A DNA stretch of 36,418 nucleotides from Acidobacteriota bacterium (lineage in GTDB: Bacteria; Acidobacteriota; Blastocatellia; RBC074), in NCBI GenBank assembly GCA_018268995.1, contig JAFDVL010000037.1, forward strand, positions 1 to 36,418. The letters are read 5' to 3'. The translations under genes were made by a program, and so were the position numbers. Of this stretch, positions 26,891-34,345 are shown in pieces. Numbering within the stretch: the stretch's first letter is position 1; each line of letters starts with the position of its first letter. The notes beneath the pieces were generated by a model. That model saw only the letters and a list, made by a program, of their open reading frames with translations. It ran no database searches and had not been told where the DNA came from.

Positions 26891-28576
26891 ATGAATATGA
26901 AACTATTTACTTCTTACCTAAAGCTATCTCTGACAACAATTCTTATTTTTTCGGTAGTAGTAGTTATCAGTTGTGACACTCTTCATACTCCCAATATCAG
27001 CAACGGAACCAAAGTCTTTGAGGCAAACTGTGCTACTTGTCATACCTTCCAACAAGATGGAATCGGCCCACAACTCGGCGGCTTAAAGGGCGTGGTAGAG
27101 AAAGACTATCTGATCAAATTCATCCAAAGCCCAAAAGCAATGGTGGAGTCCAAACATGCTCGTGCGACTGCGGCATTTAATAAATTCGGTACGATGATGC
27201 CGGACTTTCATCAACTCAAGACCAGCGACGTTCAGGACGTAGTGGCGTACATCCTGGCACAACCTGCCCCGAATAAGGCTGCCAACGAAGTAGCTTCACA
27301 AAACCCAATTCCTGAACCAATCGCCAAAGCAGGAATTACTCTGAACTTACAAAAGGTACTCCAGTTTCCGTATACAAACGACAAACAGCCGCGCACAAGA
27401 GTAAATAAGATGGGGTTTCATCCAATTACCAAAGAAACTCTTGTCGCCGACTTACAAGGTAAGATTTATATTCTAAATTCTACTAACCAGCCGGAAGTTT
27501 ATTTTGACGCGACTCGGTACTTCAAAAACTTCGTGAACAATCCGGGGCTGGCAACCGGGTTAGGCAGCTTTGCGTTTCATCCTGACTTTATAAAAAACAA
27601 ACTGGCGTACACAACGCACACCGAACCCGCGAATACAGCCAAAGCAGATTTTGCTTATGGAGAAAATATGCCGGTGAAGTTGCAATGGGTCGTGATTGAA
27701 TGGACGGTCAACGATCCCAAAGCAAGAGAGTTAACCGGAACACCGCGCGAATTGATGCGGGTGAATGTCGTCAATGTGATTCACGGCATGCAGGAAATTG
27801 CATTCAATCCCTTTGCCAAGCCTGCCGACGAAGATTATGGATTACTGTACATCGGAATGGGCGATGGCGGAGCGGTTGAAAGAGGCTATCCTGACATTGC
27901 CAGAAACAAAAACAATATTTGGGGCAAGGTGCTGCGCATAGACCCGCGCGGCAACAACAGTCAAAACGGCAAATATGGCATTCCCCCATCGAATCCCTAC
28001 GTCAATAAAGATGGCCTCGATGAAGTCTATGCTTCCGGCTTTCGCAATCCGAATCGAATTACCTGGACAAAAGATGGCAAGGTGATCGTATCGAATATCG
28101 GGCAAAGACAGGTGGAATCGCTGTACTTACTCAAAGCCGGAAAAGACTATGGCTGGCCGGATCGAGAAGGAACATTTGCGATTCCTCAAGTAGCGAACGT
28201 GAATTCCGTCGCGCCGTTGCCCGCCGATGATGCGAAGTTTGGGTATTCGTACCCCATCGCGCAATTTGATCACGACGAAGGCAGCGCCATTATTGGTGGC
28301 TTTGAATACACCGGGAGCGCGGTGCCCCAGCTCCGAGGCAAATACATCTTTGGCGAAATCGTCAGGGGCCGCGTTTTCTACCTCGACCTGAAAGAGATTA
28401 AGGAAGGGGCACCAGCCAAAATTCAGGAATTCCCCCTCGCACTTGCGGGACAACCAACCACGCTGAAAGATCAGTGCAAGGTAGATAAAGTGGATTTACG
28501 CCTTGGGCGTGACGCGGCGGGCGAGATATATCTCATGACAAAATCCGACGGCGTGATGTACAAAATTGTAAAGTAA
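26891..28576 (+). CDS. Lipoprotein: cytochrome c fused to PQQ-dependent sugar dehydrogenase-like domain
   Basis: 561 residues. The signal ends in VISC, a lipobox with C28 as the lipidated residue. Next is a class I cytochrome c domain with CATCH (C47, C50, H51) and Met ligand M103 in GTMMPDF. From about 120 to the end is a six-bladed beta-propeller of the glucose/sorbosone dehydrogenase family, seen in AFHPDF, IGMGDGG, LRIDPRG, ASGFRNPNRITW and YGWPDREG. It probably oxidises an aldose or polyol at the outside of the membrane and passes electrons to its own haem. The composition is richer in A+T and Lys/Asn than its neighbours, which may mean transfer. ATG 26897 is an alternative start. Confidence 0.85.
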   Translation: MNMKLFTSYLKLSLTTILIFSVVVVISCDTLHTPNISNGTKVFEANCATCHTFQQDGIGPQLGGLKGVVEKDYLIKFIQSPKAMVESKHARATAAFNKFGTMMPDFHQLKTSDVQDVVAYILAQPAPNKAANEVASQNPIPEPIAKAGITLNLQKVLQFPYTNDKQPRTRVNKMGFHPITKETLVADLQGKIYILNSTNQPEVYFDATRYFKNFVNNPGLATGLGSFAFHPDFIKNKLAYTTHTEPANTAKADFAYGENMPVKLQWVVIEWTVNDPKARELTGTPRELMRVNVVNVIHGMQEIAFNPFAKPADEDYGLLYIGMGDGGAVERGYPDIARNKNNIWGKVLRIDPRGNNSQNGKYGIPPSNPYVNKDGLDEVYASGFRNPNRITWTKDGKVIVSNIGQRQVESLYLLKAGKDYGWPDREGTFAIPQVANVNSVAPLPADDAKFGYSYPIAQFDHDEGSAIIGGFEYTGSAVPQLRGKYIFGEIVRGRVFYLDLKEIKEGAPAKIQEFPLALAGQPTTLKDQCKVDKVDLRLGRDAAGEIYLMTKSDGVMYKIVK

Positions 28577-28578
28577 GG

Positions 28579-28634
28579 CAAAAGCTGAAATGAACTTAAG
28601 AAGTTCATGCAGGAAAATGAAAGCTCAGCTTTTG
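28579..28634. terminator. Nested palindrome between convergent genes, likely bidirectional terminator
   Basis: Outer arms CAAAAGCTGA (28579-28588) and TCAGCTTTTG (28625-28634) enclose a perfect 7-bp hairpin TGAACTT-AAG-AAGTTCA (28591-28607). It separates the plus-strand dehydrogenase gene from the minus-strand restriction operon. The T-rich outer arm gives a U-tract on either strand. Confidence 0.7.
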
Positions 28635-28649
28635 TAAATGGACTAGAGG

Positions 28650-28997
28650 CTATCTCAAAAATTGCTGTAGCTGTATTTCTCGTTGCTCCCAGTCCGGCAT
28701 ATAAGCAAACAAAAAGCTTTTGAATACTTTTCCGTGATTGGGGGCGATTAGATGCAGCAGTTCATGAACAATCACATATTCGCCCAGCTTTTGCGGAATC
28801 TCTACCAATCCCACATCTAACGTTAACCTTCCCTTTGTCGAAATCGAAGCCCATTTATTTTTCATTGGCCGCAAATGAAGATTTGGAGCTTTCACGCCGA
28901 TTTTCACCGCCCAATGTCGTACAGCCCAACGTAAGGCTTCGGCATCATCCCAATATGTTTCTGTGGTCTTCTTTGCTAAAGCGAGGCTAGTTTTCAT
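28650..28997 (-). CDS. YgjP-like (M48/WLM-type) metallopeptidase linked to restriction operon
   Basis: 115 residues. The zinc motif HELLH is at about residues 78-82, followed by IAPNHGKVFKSFLFAYMPDW, the hallmark of YgjP/DUF45 proteins; the normal ~230-residue YgjP N-terminus is missing, so this is a short form that keeps mainly the catalytic half. Its ATG overlaps the hsdR stop (ATGA), so it is translationally coupled as the last gene of the restriction operon. Short YgjP genes are often found next to type I systems, but their job there is not known to me. Confidence 0.82.
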   Translation of the reverse strand: MKTSLALAKKTTETYWDDAEALRWAVRHWAVKIGVKAPNLHLRPMKNKWASISTKGRLTLDVGLVEIPQKLGEYVIVHELLHLIAPNHGKVFKSFLFAYMPDWEQREIQLQQFLR

Positions 28998-31948
28998 ACT
29001 CGTTGAATTTTCAGCAGCGCATTTGCGGCTTGCACCATTTTAGCGCCGACAAGTGGGCGAATCACTTTGTAAAGTTCGGCTCGCAGTTGCTGTTCTTGTT
29101 GCTTGTTCCAGCGATAATCCGCGAAGCCTGCGAAAATCGAATTTATTTCTGTTGCCTGCGTTGCAGTCAGATTCGGCGCAAATTCTCGGAGCTTGGTATA
29201 CACCGCGAAAGTGTTTTTATCCAAGCCTAGATTCTTACGCAGATTTTCGCCTTCAACGGCTTCGCGTGCTAGTTTTTCAAATTCAGCAAGCGCGGCTTCC
29301 GTTGACGTTTTGCGGTCTTCATAAAGCTCTGCCATTGCTTCGGCGCGTTCGCCGATTGACAGCAGGAATGGATTTGACGCGCCTTGTTCGTCAACGGTGA
29401 CAGCCAGCACTTTCCGCAAGTTCAAAATCTTCGTCGTGTCGGCAACATCGCTTTGCTTGAGGGCTTCCAGTTCTTTTTCCCCAAGCTCATGAATGGCGCT
29501 CGGCATTTCGATGTGAGCAAGCGCCGTTCGTTCCCGCAAAAGCTGCTTCGTTTTTTCTGTCAGTTCCTTGTCAATGTAGGGGCGCGTGGAATAGGCATTC
29601 CGAATCAAGCCGTAAAGCTCTGCCAGCTTCTCAAAATCTTCGATGAACGGACGCATGAAGGCATCCGGCGAAATGATTTCGTGCAGGTTTTGCAGTTGGC
29701 GGAAGAATTTATAAAAGTCTTCTCTGTCCGCTTTCTCTTGAAAAAATGTGATGGCGCGTTCTTTTGCCTTGTCGTCAAAGCCTTTGGTCAGCGGTAAATA
29801 TTTCTGCGCGGTTTCCTGCATCATCGTTTCAAACAGCTTTTTGAGTACATCAATATTTTGAATCACCGAACTGACAACATCGGAATCAAACGCCAGCGCA
29901 CTTTCCAGCTTTTCAAAGATGCCGACGAAATCCAGCACAAAGCCACAAGGCTTCACCAAACCGTCATCATCCTCATACGGGCGATTGACGCGGGCAATGG
30001 CTTGCAACAGCACATGGTCGCGCATCGGCTTATCCAGATACATGCAGTACAAAATCGGCGCATCAAACCCCGTCAACAGCTTTTCCGTCACGATTAGGAT
30101 TTTGGGCTGCGTGTTCTTTTTGATGAACGTTTTGCGCAGAGCTTTTTCGTCATCTTCCTTGAGGTGGAATGCTTTCAGGTCTGCCGAATCATTGTGTGCG
30201 CCCGAATACACTACGCGGGAATATTCAGCGGGCAAATATTTATCCAGAGCCTTTTTGTACATCGCGCAGGCTTCTCTATCTACGCCCACCAGAAACGCCT
30301 TGAAACCCATTGGCTCGACATTTTCGCGGTAATGCCTGGCAACAGCAGCGGCGATTTTGTCTATGCGTTCGGGTGATTTCATCAACTCTTTCAATTCAAC
30401 AGCACGGTCAAGAATCGCGTTGAGTTCTTCGACATCCGATACGCCTTCGGCTTCCGCGACCTGCAAAAATTGTTTTTCCAGCGTTTCGCGGTCAACCAGC
30501 AACTCAGACGGCGCGAGCGCATAATGCAGTCTTTTCGTCGTGCCATCAGCGATGGATTCGGCAATCGAATATTTATCCAGATAGCCTTTTTCGTCCTCGC
30601 CGCCAAAAACTTTAAATGTGCCTTTGCCTTTGGAAAGATTATCAACGGGTGTACCTGTGAAGCCGATGTAAGTCGCATTCGGCAATGCTGCCATCAAGTA
30701 GCTGCCTAAATCGCCGCCTGTTGTTCGGTGGGCTTCGTCAACCAACACGACAATGCTTTTGCGGTCGTTGAGATTCGCGGGGATGTCGTCAAATTTGTGA
30801 ATCATCGAAACGACTAAGCCCCGATAATCGGTGCGCAAAATATGCTGTAGGTCTTTTTTGCTTTGCGCGACTTCGACTGTTTTGATGCCTGCGCCAACGA
30901 TGTCTTTGAAAAGATTGTCTTCCAATTCATTCCGGTCAACCAGCATCAGCACCGTAGGCTTCTCCGCATGGAGTTCAAGCAGCTTGTTTTTTTCCGCATG
31001 GAGTTCAAGCTTCAGCTTGGTTTTTTCTTCGTCAGAATCACTAGCAGCCTGAAGGCTGAACTCCATGCCCCGCAATAAATTAGCAGCAATTGTAATCATC
31101 GTCAGCGTTTTGCCGCTGCCTTGTGTGTGCCAAATCAAACCGTAGCGTTTTTCGGGTTCGTGAAAACGAGTGATGACTTTTTCGACGGCACGGGTTTGAT
31201 GCTGGCGCAGAATGACTTTGCTTAAGGTGTCGTCTTTGCTGAGGAAAATGATGTAATCCCGCAACACCTGCAAAAATCTAGGACGGTCAAAAAAGGCTTT
31301 TACTTTGCGCTCGTAATCGCCTTCGACTTCGTCTTTCCAGTTGAAAAGATTCTTGCGGTTCAGGCTCCACGTGCCGCCGTAATAAAAGCCGATGAGATGC
31401 GTGACCTCAAACACCTGCGCACTTGTGACCATTTCCGGCGTTTCACGATGATAGCGGCGGATTTGCGTGACGCCTTCTTCCAAGCCGTCTGATTTGCCTG
31501 CGGCTTTTGTTTCGGCAAGGGCTACGGGAATGCCGTTGATGAGGTACACAACATCGGCACGATTGCGAAACACGGTGCTTTGCTGTGTCCATTCATCGGT
31601 AACGTGAAAGATGTTGTTGGCTAAATTCTCAAAATCTATCAGCCGCACATTGCGCTGGCGGTTTTCTTCCGGCACAAACACCGATTGTTCGCCCCGCAGC
31701 CAAGACAACGCTAATTGATTGCCTTCAATCGTCGGCTTGAGCAGTGTCAATTGGCGGATGATTTCAGCGGCGCGTTCATCGTTGACGTGCGGATTGAGCT
31801 TCAGCAATTGCGAGCGCAAAACATCCGTCAAATAGTTGTTGGCTTCGCCGCCACGCAAAGCAAGCGATTGTTCGGGTGTGAGGTACTGCCAGCCGATGGC
31901 TTCGGCATAGCGGAGCATCGGATTCTGGACGGCTGAGCGTTCCGACAT
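28994..31948 (-). CDS. hsdR: Type I restriction enzyme, R subunit, carrying an in-frame REP-type insertion
   Basis: 984 residues from the ATG at 31948, which has AAAGGA 6 bases before it; earlier in-frame starts lie inside a palindromic repeat. HsdR cuts DNA after ATP-driven translocation. The nuclease is N-terminal (RADVVYLINGIPVALAETKA, a D..ExK pattern). The motor shows Walker A GSGKT at 277-281, DEAH at 404-407, FTGTP, and motif VI QAIARVNRPYE. Residues 295-328 (MEFSLQ...LELHAE) are encoded by a 102-base REP-type insertion between motif I and the KPTVLMLVDR strand, where such proteins normally have only a short link. No stop or frameshift results, so the protein is probably full length. 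Last but one gene of the operon. Confidence 0.93.
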   Translation of the reverse strand: MSERSAVQNPMLRYAEAIGWQYLTPEQSLALRGGEANNYLTDVLRSQLLKLNPHVNDERAAEIIRQLTLLKPTIEGNQLALSWLRGEQSVFVPEENRQRNVRLIDFENLANNIFHVTDEWTQQSTVFRNRADVVYLINGIPVALAETKAAGKSDGLEEGVTQIRRYHRETPEMVTSAQVFEVTHLIGFYYGGTWSLNRKNLFNWKDEVEGDYERKVKAFFDRPRFLQVLRDYIIFLSKDDTLSKVILRQHQTRAVEKVITRFHEPEKRYGLIWHTQGSGKTLTMITIAANLLRGMEFSLQAASDSDEEKTKLKLELHAEKNKLLELHAEKPTVLMLVDRNELEDNLFKDIVGAGIKTVEVAQSKKDLQHILRTDYRGLVVSMIHKFDDIPANLNDRKSIVVLVDEAHRTTGGDLGSYLMAALPNATYIGFTGTPVDNLSKGKGTFKVFGGEDEKGYLDKYSIAESIADGTTKRLHYALAPSELLVDRETLEKQFLQVAEAEGVSDVEELNAILDRAVELKELMKSPERIDKIAAAVARHYRENVEPMGFKAFLVGVDREACAMYKKALDKYLPAEYSRVVYSGAHNDSADLKAFHLKEDDEKALRKTFIKKNTQPKILIVTEKLLTGFDAPILYCMYLDKPMRDHVLLQAIARVNRPYEDDDGLVKPCGFVLDFVGIFEKLESALAFDSDVVSSVIQNIDVLKKLFETMMQETAQKYLPLTKGFDDKAKERAITFFQEKADREDFYKFFRQLQNLHEIISPDAFMRPFIEDFEKLAELYGLIRNAYSTRPYIDKELTEKTKQLLRERTALAHIEMPSAIHELGEKELEALKQSDVADTTKILNLRKVLAVTVDEQGASNPFLLSIGERAEAMAELYEDRKTSTEAALAEFEKLAREAVEGENLRKNLGLDKNTFAVYTKLREFAPNLTATQATEINSIFAGFADYRWNKQQEQQLRAELYKVIRPLVGAKMVQAANALLKIQRV
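30966..31067. repeat. REP/REPIN element inside the hsdR coding sequence
   Basis: Left arm GCATGGAGTTCAAGC... at 30996-31019 and inverted right arm at about 31044-31067 (AGCCTGAAGGCT then TGAACTCCATGC) form the same element as those at 33565 and 34246. A second, partial copy of the left arm lies at 30966-30986. The total is 102 bases, a multiple of three, read through as hsdR codons 295-328. Confidence 0.92.
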
Positions 31949-31971
31949 GGTTGATCCTTTGGTAAGCATAC

Positions 31972-32040
31972 GCATGGAGTTCAAGCTTTAGCTTGTGTGT
32001 TTGCGGGCGCAAGAAACAAGCTAAAGCTTGAACTCCATGC
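31972..32040. repeat. REP-type perfect 24-bp inverted repeat in the hsdS-hsdR gap
   Basis: Arms 31972-31995 and 32017-32040 are exact inverted copies around a 21-base loop. They share the GCATGGAGTTCAAGC core with the other elements, but here both arms carry the same hairpin type (CAAGC-TTTA-GCTTG). It starts 4 bases after the hsdS stop and ends 23 bases before the hsdR ATG. Confidence 0.95.
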
Positions 32041-32044
32041 CTCG

Positions 32045-33286
32045 TTATTCCAGCAGGGGCTGAACGGGTAGCTTTCCGGTCATGAATTCTTCGAGCATTG
32101 CCCGAAATAGTTCATCAAGTGCCTCGCATTCTCGTTGGAGAGCAGATAGCTTTTTGTCATTGGAAGTAAGTAGTGTGGCAATTTCTTTCTGCTCAGGCAG
32201 CGACGGCATAGGAATTATGATTGACCTGATTAGCGCAGAGTTTAGATTCTTTTGATTGGCTCCATGTCCAAGTAATCGTATTTTTTCGTAACTGAAAGTC
32301 AGAAAGAAAAAAAGGAACTCTGTCGAAAAATCGTCAGGTAAAAGTATCGCGGCGCAAGCCTGATTGATAGCCGCATCAATGCCCAAAATTGCCACGCGCC
32401 CGCGTGTAACACCTTGCCCATACATCGCCATCAGCAAAGCTCCTGTTTGTATTACCCTTGCCGACGAATTATCCAAACCTTCTTTTGTGATGGATTCTTC
32501 AGTTTTTAGGATAGTTGAGTAATTGATTTCCCCTGTCTTTACCCAAGATATATCCCCATTCCAGTATTCAGGCGTATCTCTTTCAGGAGTGCCACCAGAA
32601 ACGATTCTTGCCACCTCACCAAGTTTTACAATTCCCCAACTCTCCGGCATCTCGCCAATTTCCGTTTGCTTGCGGGCTTCGCCGCGCGTGCCGTAAGTAA
32701 ACAGATGCTGCATCAAAGCGGCTTTGCGTTCGCGTTCAAGGGCAAGCTCTTTTTGCCGTGCGGCTTTGGCTTCCTGTACGGCTCGCAAGGCGCGAGCAAT
32801 GGCACGTTGTTCGGGTAGTGGGGGAAGAACAATATCAAGCGAACTAAGCACTGTTTGACTGATATTCGGCTGTGCGCCGCCTGACCGTGCATTCAATAAT
32901 TTTGGGCGAATGTAAATGAATTGATGCTGTAGGAAACTGCAATCAAAAGATTCATTCTGAGGAAAAACTGCACAAACCGCTTGATTAGTTGTAGCTTCAA
33001 CTTCAAGCACCGCTGTTTTTCCTGCTGTTGCTCCATATAAAGCAACTAAAAGAGTCTTCGGTGGAAATACTTTGGCAGAAGAATTCTGCAAACCTAATGA
33101 CGTTAATTTTTCTTCTGTCTCATAAATTCGATTATCATTTAACTCGCCTGATTTGACCCAGAGAATATCGCCACCAAAATATTCGCTTTTGTTGCGATTC
33201 GGCGTGCCGCCGCTCTTTGTTATAGCAACTTCTTTATTCCCCAGCTTCTTGATATTCCAACCATCGGGCAGATTCGCTTCGCTCAT
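32045..33286 (-). CDS. hsdS: Type I restriction system specificity subunit
   Basis: 413 residues from the ATG at 33286; a start at 33313 would overlap the preceding small gene by 11 bases and has poorer spacing. HsdS chooses the DNA site for both methylation and cutting. Two target recognition domains are visible, each opening with GW..KLG or SWGIVKLG and SGGTP, each ending LPPLPEQRAIARAL or MPSLPEQKEIATLL, with helical spacers (for example ALRAVQEAKAARQKELALERERKAAL) between and at the end. The two domains are clearly similar to each other (GDILWVKSGELN and GDISWVKTGEIN), hinting at similar half-sites. It follows the small DUF2281-like gene by 16 bases. Confidence 0.93.
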   Translation of the reverse strand: MSEANLPDGWNIKKLGNKEVAITKSGGTPNRNKSEYFGGDILWVKSGELNDNRIYETEEKLTSLGLQNSSAKVFPPKTLLVALYGATAGKTAVLEVEATTNQAVCAVFPQNESFDCSFLQHQFIYIRPKLLNARSGGAQPNISQTVLSSLDIVLPPLPEQRAIARALRAVQEAKAARQKELALERERKAALMQHLFTYGTRGEARKQTEIGEMPESWGIVKLGEVARIVSGGTPERDTPEYWNGDISWVKTGEINYSTILKTEESITKEGLDNSSARVIQTGALLMAMYGQGVTRGRVAILGIDAAINQACAAILLPDDFSTEFLFFFLTFSYEKIRLLGHGANQKNLNSALIRSIIIPMPSLPEQKEIATLLTSNDKKLSALQRECEALDELFRAMLEEFMTGKLPVQPLLE

Positions 33287-33302
33287 ACTTTCCAGTTCGC
33301 TC

Positions 33303-33545
33303 TCACTTCGCATCCTTATCGTAGAACTGTTCACGCGGAAAGTTCGCCCACATTTCACGGCGCGCCTCGTCAATCTCTTCTTTGCTTATTGAGATATTCA
33401 GAGGCTGAAGCGCACCAAGCAGACTTTTGCGTGGTTCTTTGACCACATATTTCTCCGCTAAAAACTCTGCGAAATCCAGCATGGTTTGTTGCTGCTGCGG
33501 GGGCAATTTCCGCAGCGTTGCAATGATTTTTTCTTCCATTGTCAT
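33303..33545 (-). CDS. DUF2281-like small protein, possible antitoxin
   Basis: 80 residues from the ATG at 33545; ATG at 33539 fits the GAGGGAG ribosome site better and GTG at 33548 is also possible. The sequence EKIIATLRKLPPQQQQTMLDFAEFLAEKYV resembles DUF2281, found in small helical proteins that often pair with toxins. The second half (ISISKEEIDEARREMWANFPRE) resembles the toxin-wrapping tail of antitoxins. No PIN-type toxin gene follows; the next gene is hsdS, 16 bases on. It may be a lone antitoxin-like regulator or a passenger. Confidence 0.62.
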   Translation of the reverse strand: MTMEEKIIATLRKLPPQQQQTMLDFAEFLAEKYVVKEPRKSLLGALQPLNISISKEEIDEARREMWANFPREQFYDKDAK

Positions 33546-33564
33546 CACTCCCTCGGTCAGCGCG

Positions 33565-33628
33565 GCATGGAGTTCAAGCTTCAGCTTGTGTGTGTTACAG
33601 GAAGCAGCCTAAAGGCTGAACTCCATGC
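33565..33628. repeat. REP/REPIN element downstream of the RAYT gene
   Basis: Left arm GCATGGAGTTCA + hairpin CAAGC-TTCA-GCTTG (33565-33588) and inverted right arm AGCC-TAAA-GGCT + TGAACTCCATGC (33606-33628). It ends one base from the RAYT stop codon. The opposed arms carry two hairpin types, as in bacterial interspersed mosaic elements. Confidence 0.92.
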
Positions 33629-33629
33629 G

Positions 33630-34232
33630 TCAATAAATATCCCATTTTTTGCCGTAATCCAGCAATGGATAGGTACGCCATAAGCGAAGCGTTTCCTCTC
33701 TCCCATATTGGGCGAGAAATTCGTGAACGCTCGACCAGGGCCAATCCTGCCATTTGCTGATGTATCCGTGATGCACAGCATTGTGATGGATGTAATTCAG
33801 GCTGGCATAAAGATGACCGACAGAGCGGATAATGCGGTCATAGGCGTTGCACCAACAATGGCGGCCTCGCTTTTGTTCTTCGCCATTCCAGCGAAACGAA
33901 GACCGTCCGTGAAATTTGCCCAATTGCCGGAGCAGTTCTTTGAGTTGGGCGGTGCAGACAAGCACATGGTAATGATTCGGCAACACGCACCAAGCGTAGA
34001 CTTGCGTGCTGACTGATTGAAAGACTTCCAGCAGCTCTGTCTCACACTCTGACATCCGCTCTGGCGAATATCCAATGATGTGGCGATGTTCATAACAGGC
34101 TGCCGTGATGATGTAAAACGTTTCGCCTTCCAGTTCCTGATGCGGCGGCGAATGCCACGGACGCCGACGTTTCTTGCGATCTGCCAACACGCGCTCTTGT
34201 TGCTCCTTGCTCAGTTTTCGGTAGTTGTACAT
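33630..34232 (-). CDS. REP-associated tyrosine transposase (RAYT, Y1/HUH family)
   Basis: 200 residues, typical of RAYT/TnpA_REP proteins. The HUH metal motif is HYH at residues 87-89 in VLPNHYHVLV, and the nucleophile is most likely Y147 in LNYIHHNAVHHGYI. Such enzymes nick and join single-stranded DNA at REP hairpins, and are usually domesticated single-copy genes flanked by REPs. Here, palindromic elements lie 1 base past the stop and 13 bases before the ATG, fitting that picture exactly. AAGGGA 7 bases before the ATG is a good ribosome site. It is inserted between hsdM and the DUF2281-like gene, so it is probably transcribed from the hsdM promoter. No frameshift is seen, so it may be active. 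Confidence 0.93.
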   Translation of the reverse strand: MYNYRKLSKEQQERVLADRKKRRRPWHSPPHQELEGETFYIITAACYEHRHIIGYSPERMSECETELLEVFQSVSTQVYAWCVLPNHYHVLVCTAQLKELLRQLGKFHGRSSFRWNGEEQKRGRHCWCNAYDRIIRSVGHLYASLNYIHHNAVHHGYISKWQDWPWSSVHEFLAQYGREETLRLWRTYPLLDYGKKWDIY

Positions 34233-34245
34233 AGAATTTCCCTTT

Positions 34246-34324
34246 GCATGGAGTTCAAGCTTCAGCTTGGCTCTATCAATTATGAAACCCTTCGTAAAAC
34301 GGACAGCCTAAAGGCTGAACTCCA
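34246..34324. repeat. REP/REPIN element upstream of the RAYT gene
   Basis: Left arm GCATGGAGTTCA + CAAGC-TTCA-GCTTG (34246-34269) and inverted right arm AGCC-TAAA-GGCT + TGAACTCCA (34305-34323); the last bases of the outer core are changed where it meets a short (CCAAAC) tandem run. Confidence 0.9.
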
Positions 34325-34345
34325 AACCCAAACCCAAACCTAAGC
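34322..34345. repeat. Short hexanucleotide tandem run at the hsdM stop
   Basis: Three exact CCAAAC units (34322-34339) followed by the degenerate unit CTAAGC, ending directly at the hsdM stop codon (34346-34348, read on the minus strand). Confidence 0.7.

Noticed and set aside
30966..31067. CRISPR-like or direct-repeat array in the hsdR region
   Set aside because: The copies are inverted and unequally spaced with no spacers; they are REP-type palindromes.
31949..31984. Earlier in-frame starts for hsdR
   Set aside because: They lie in or next to the palindromic arm; AAAGGA before 31948 is the better start.
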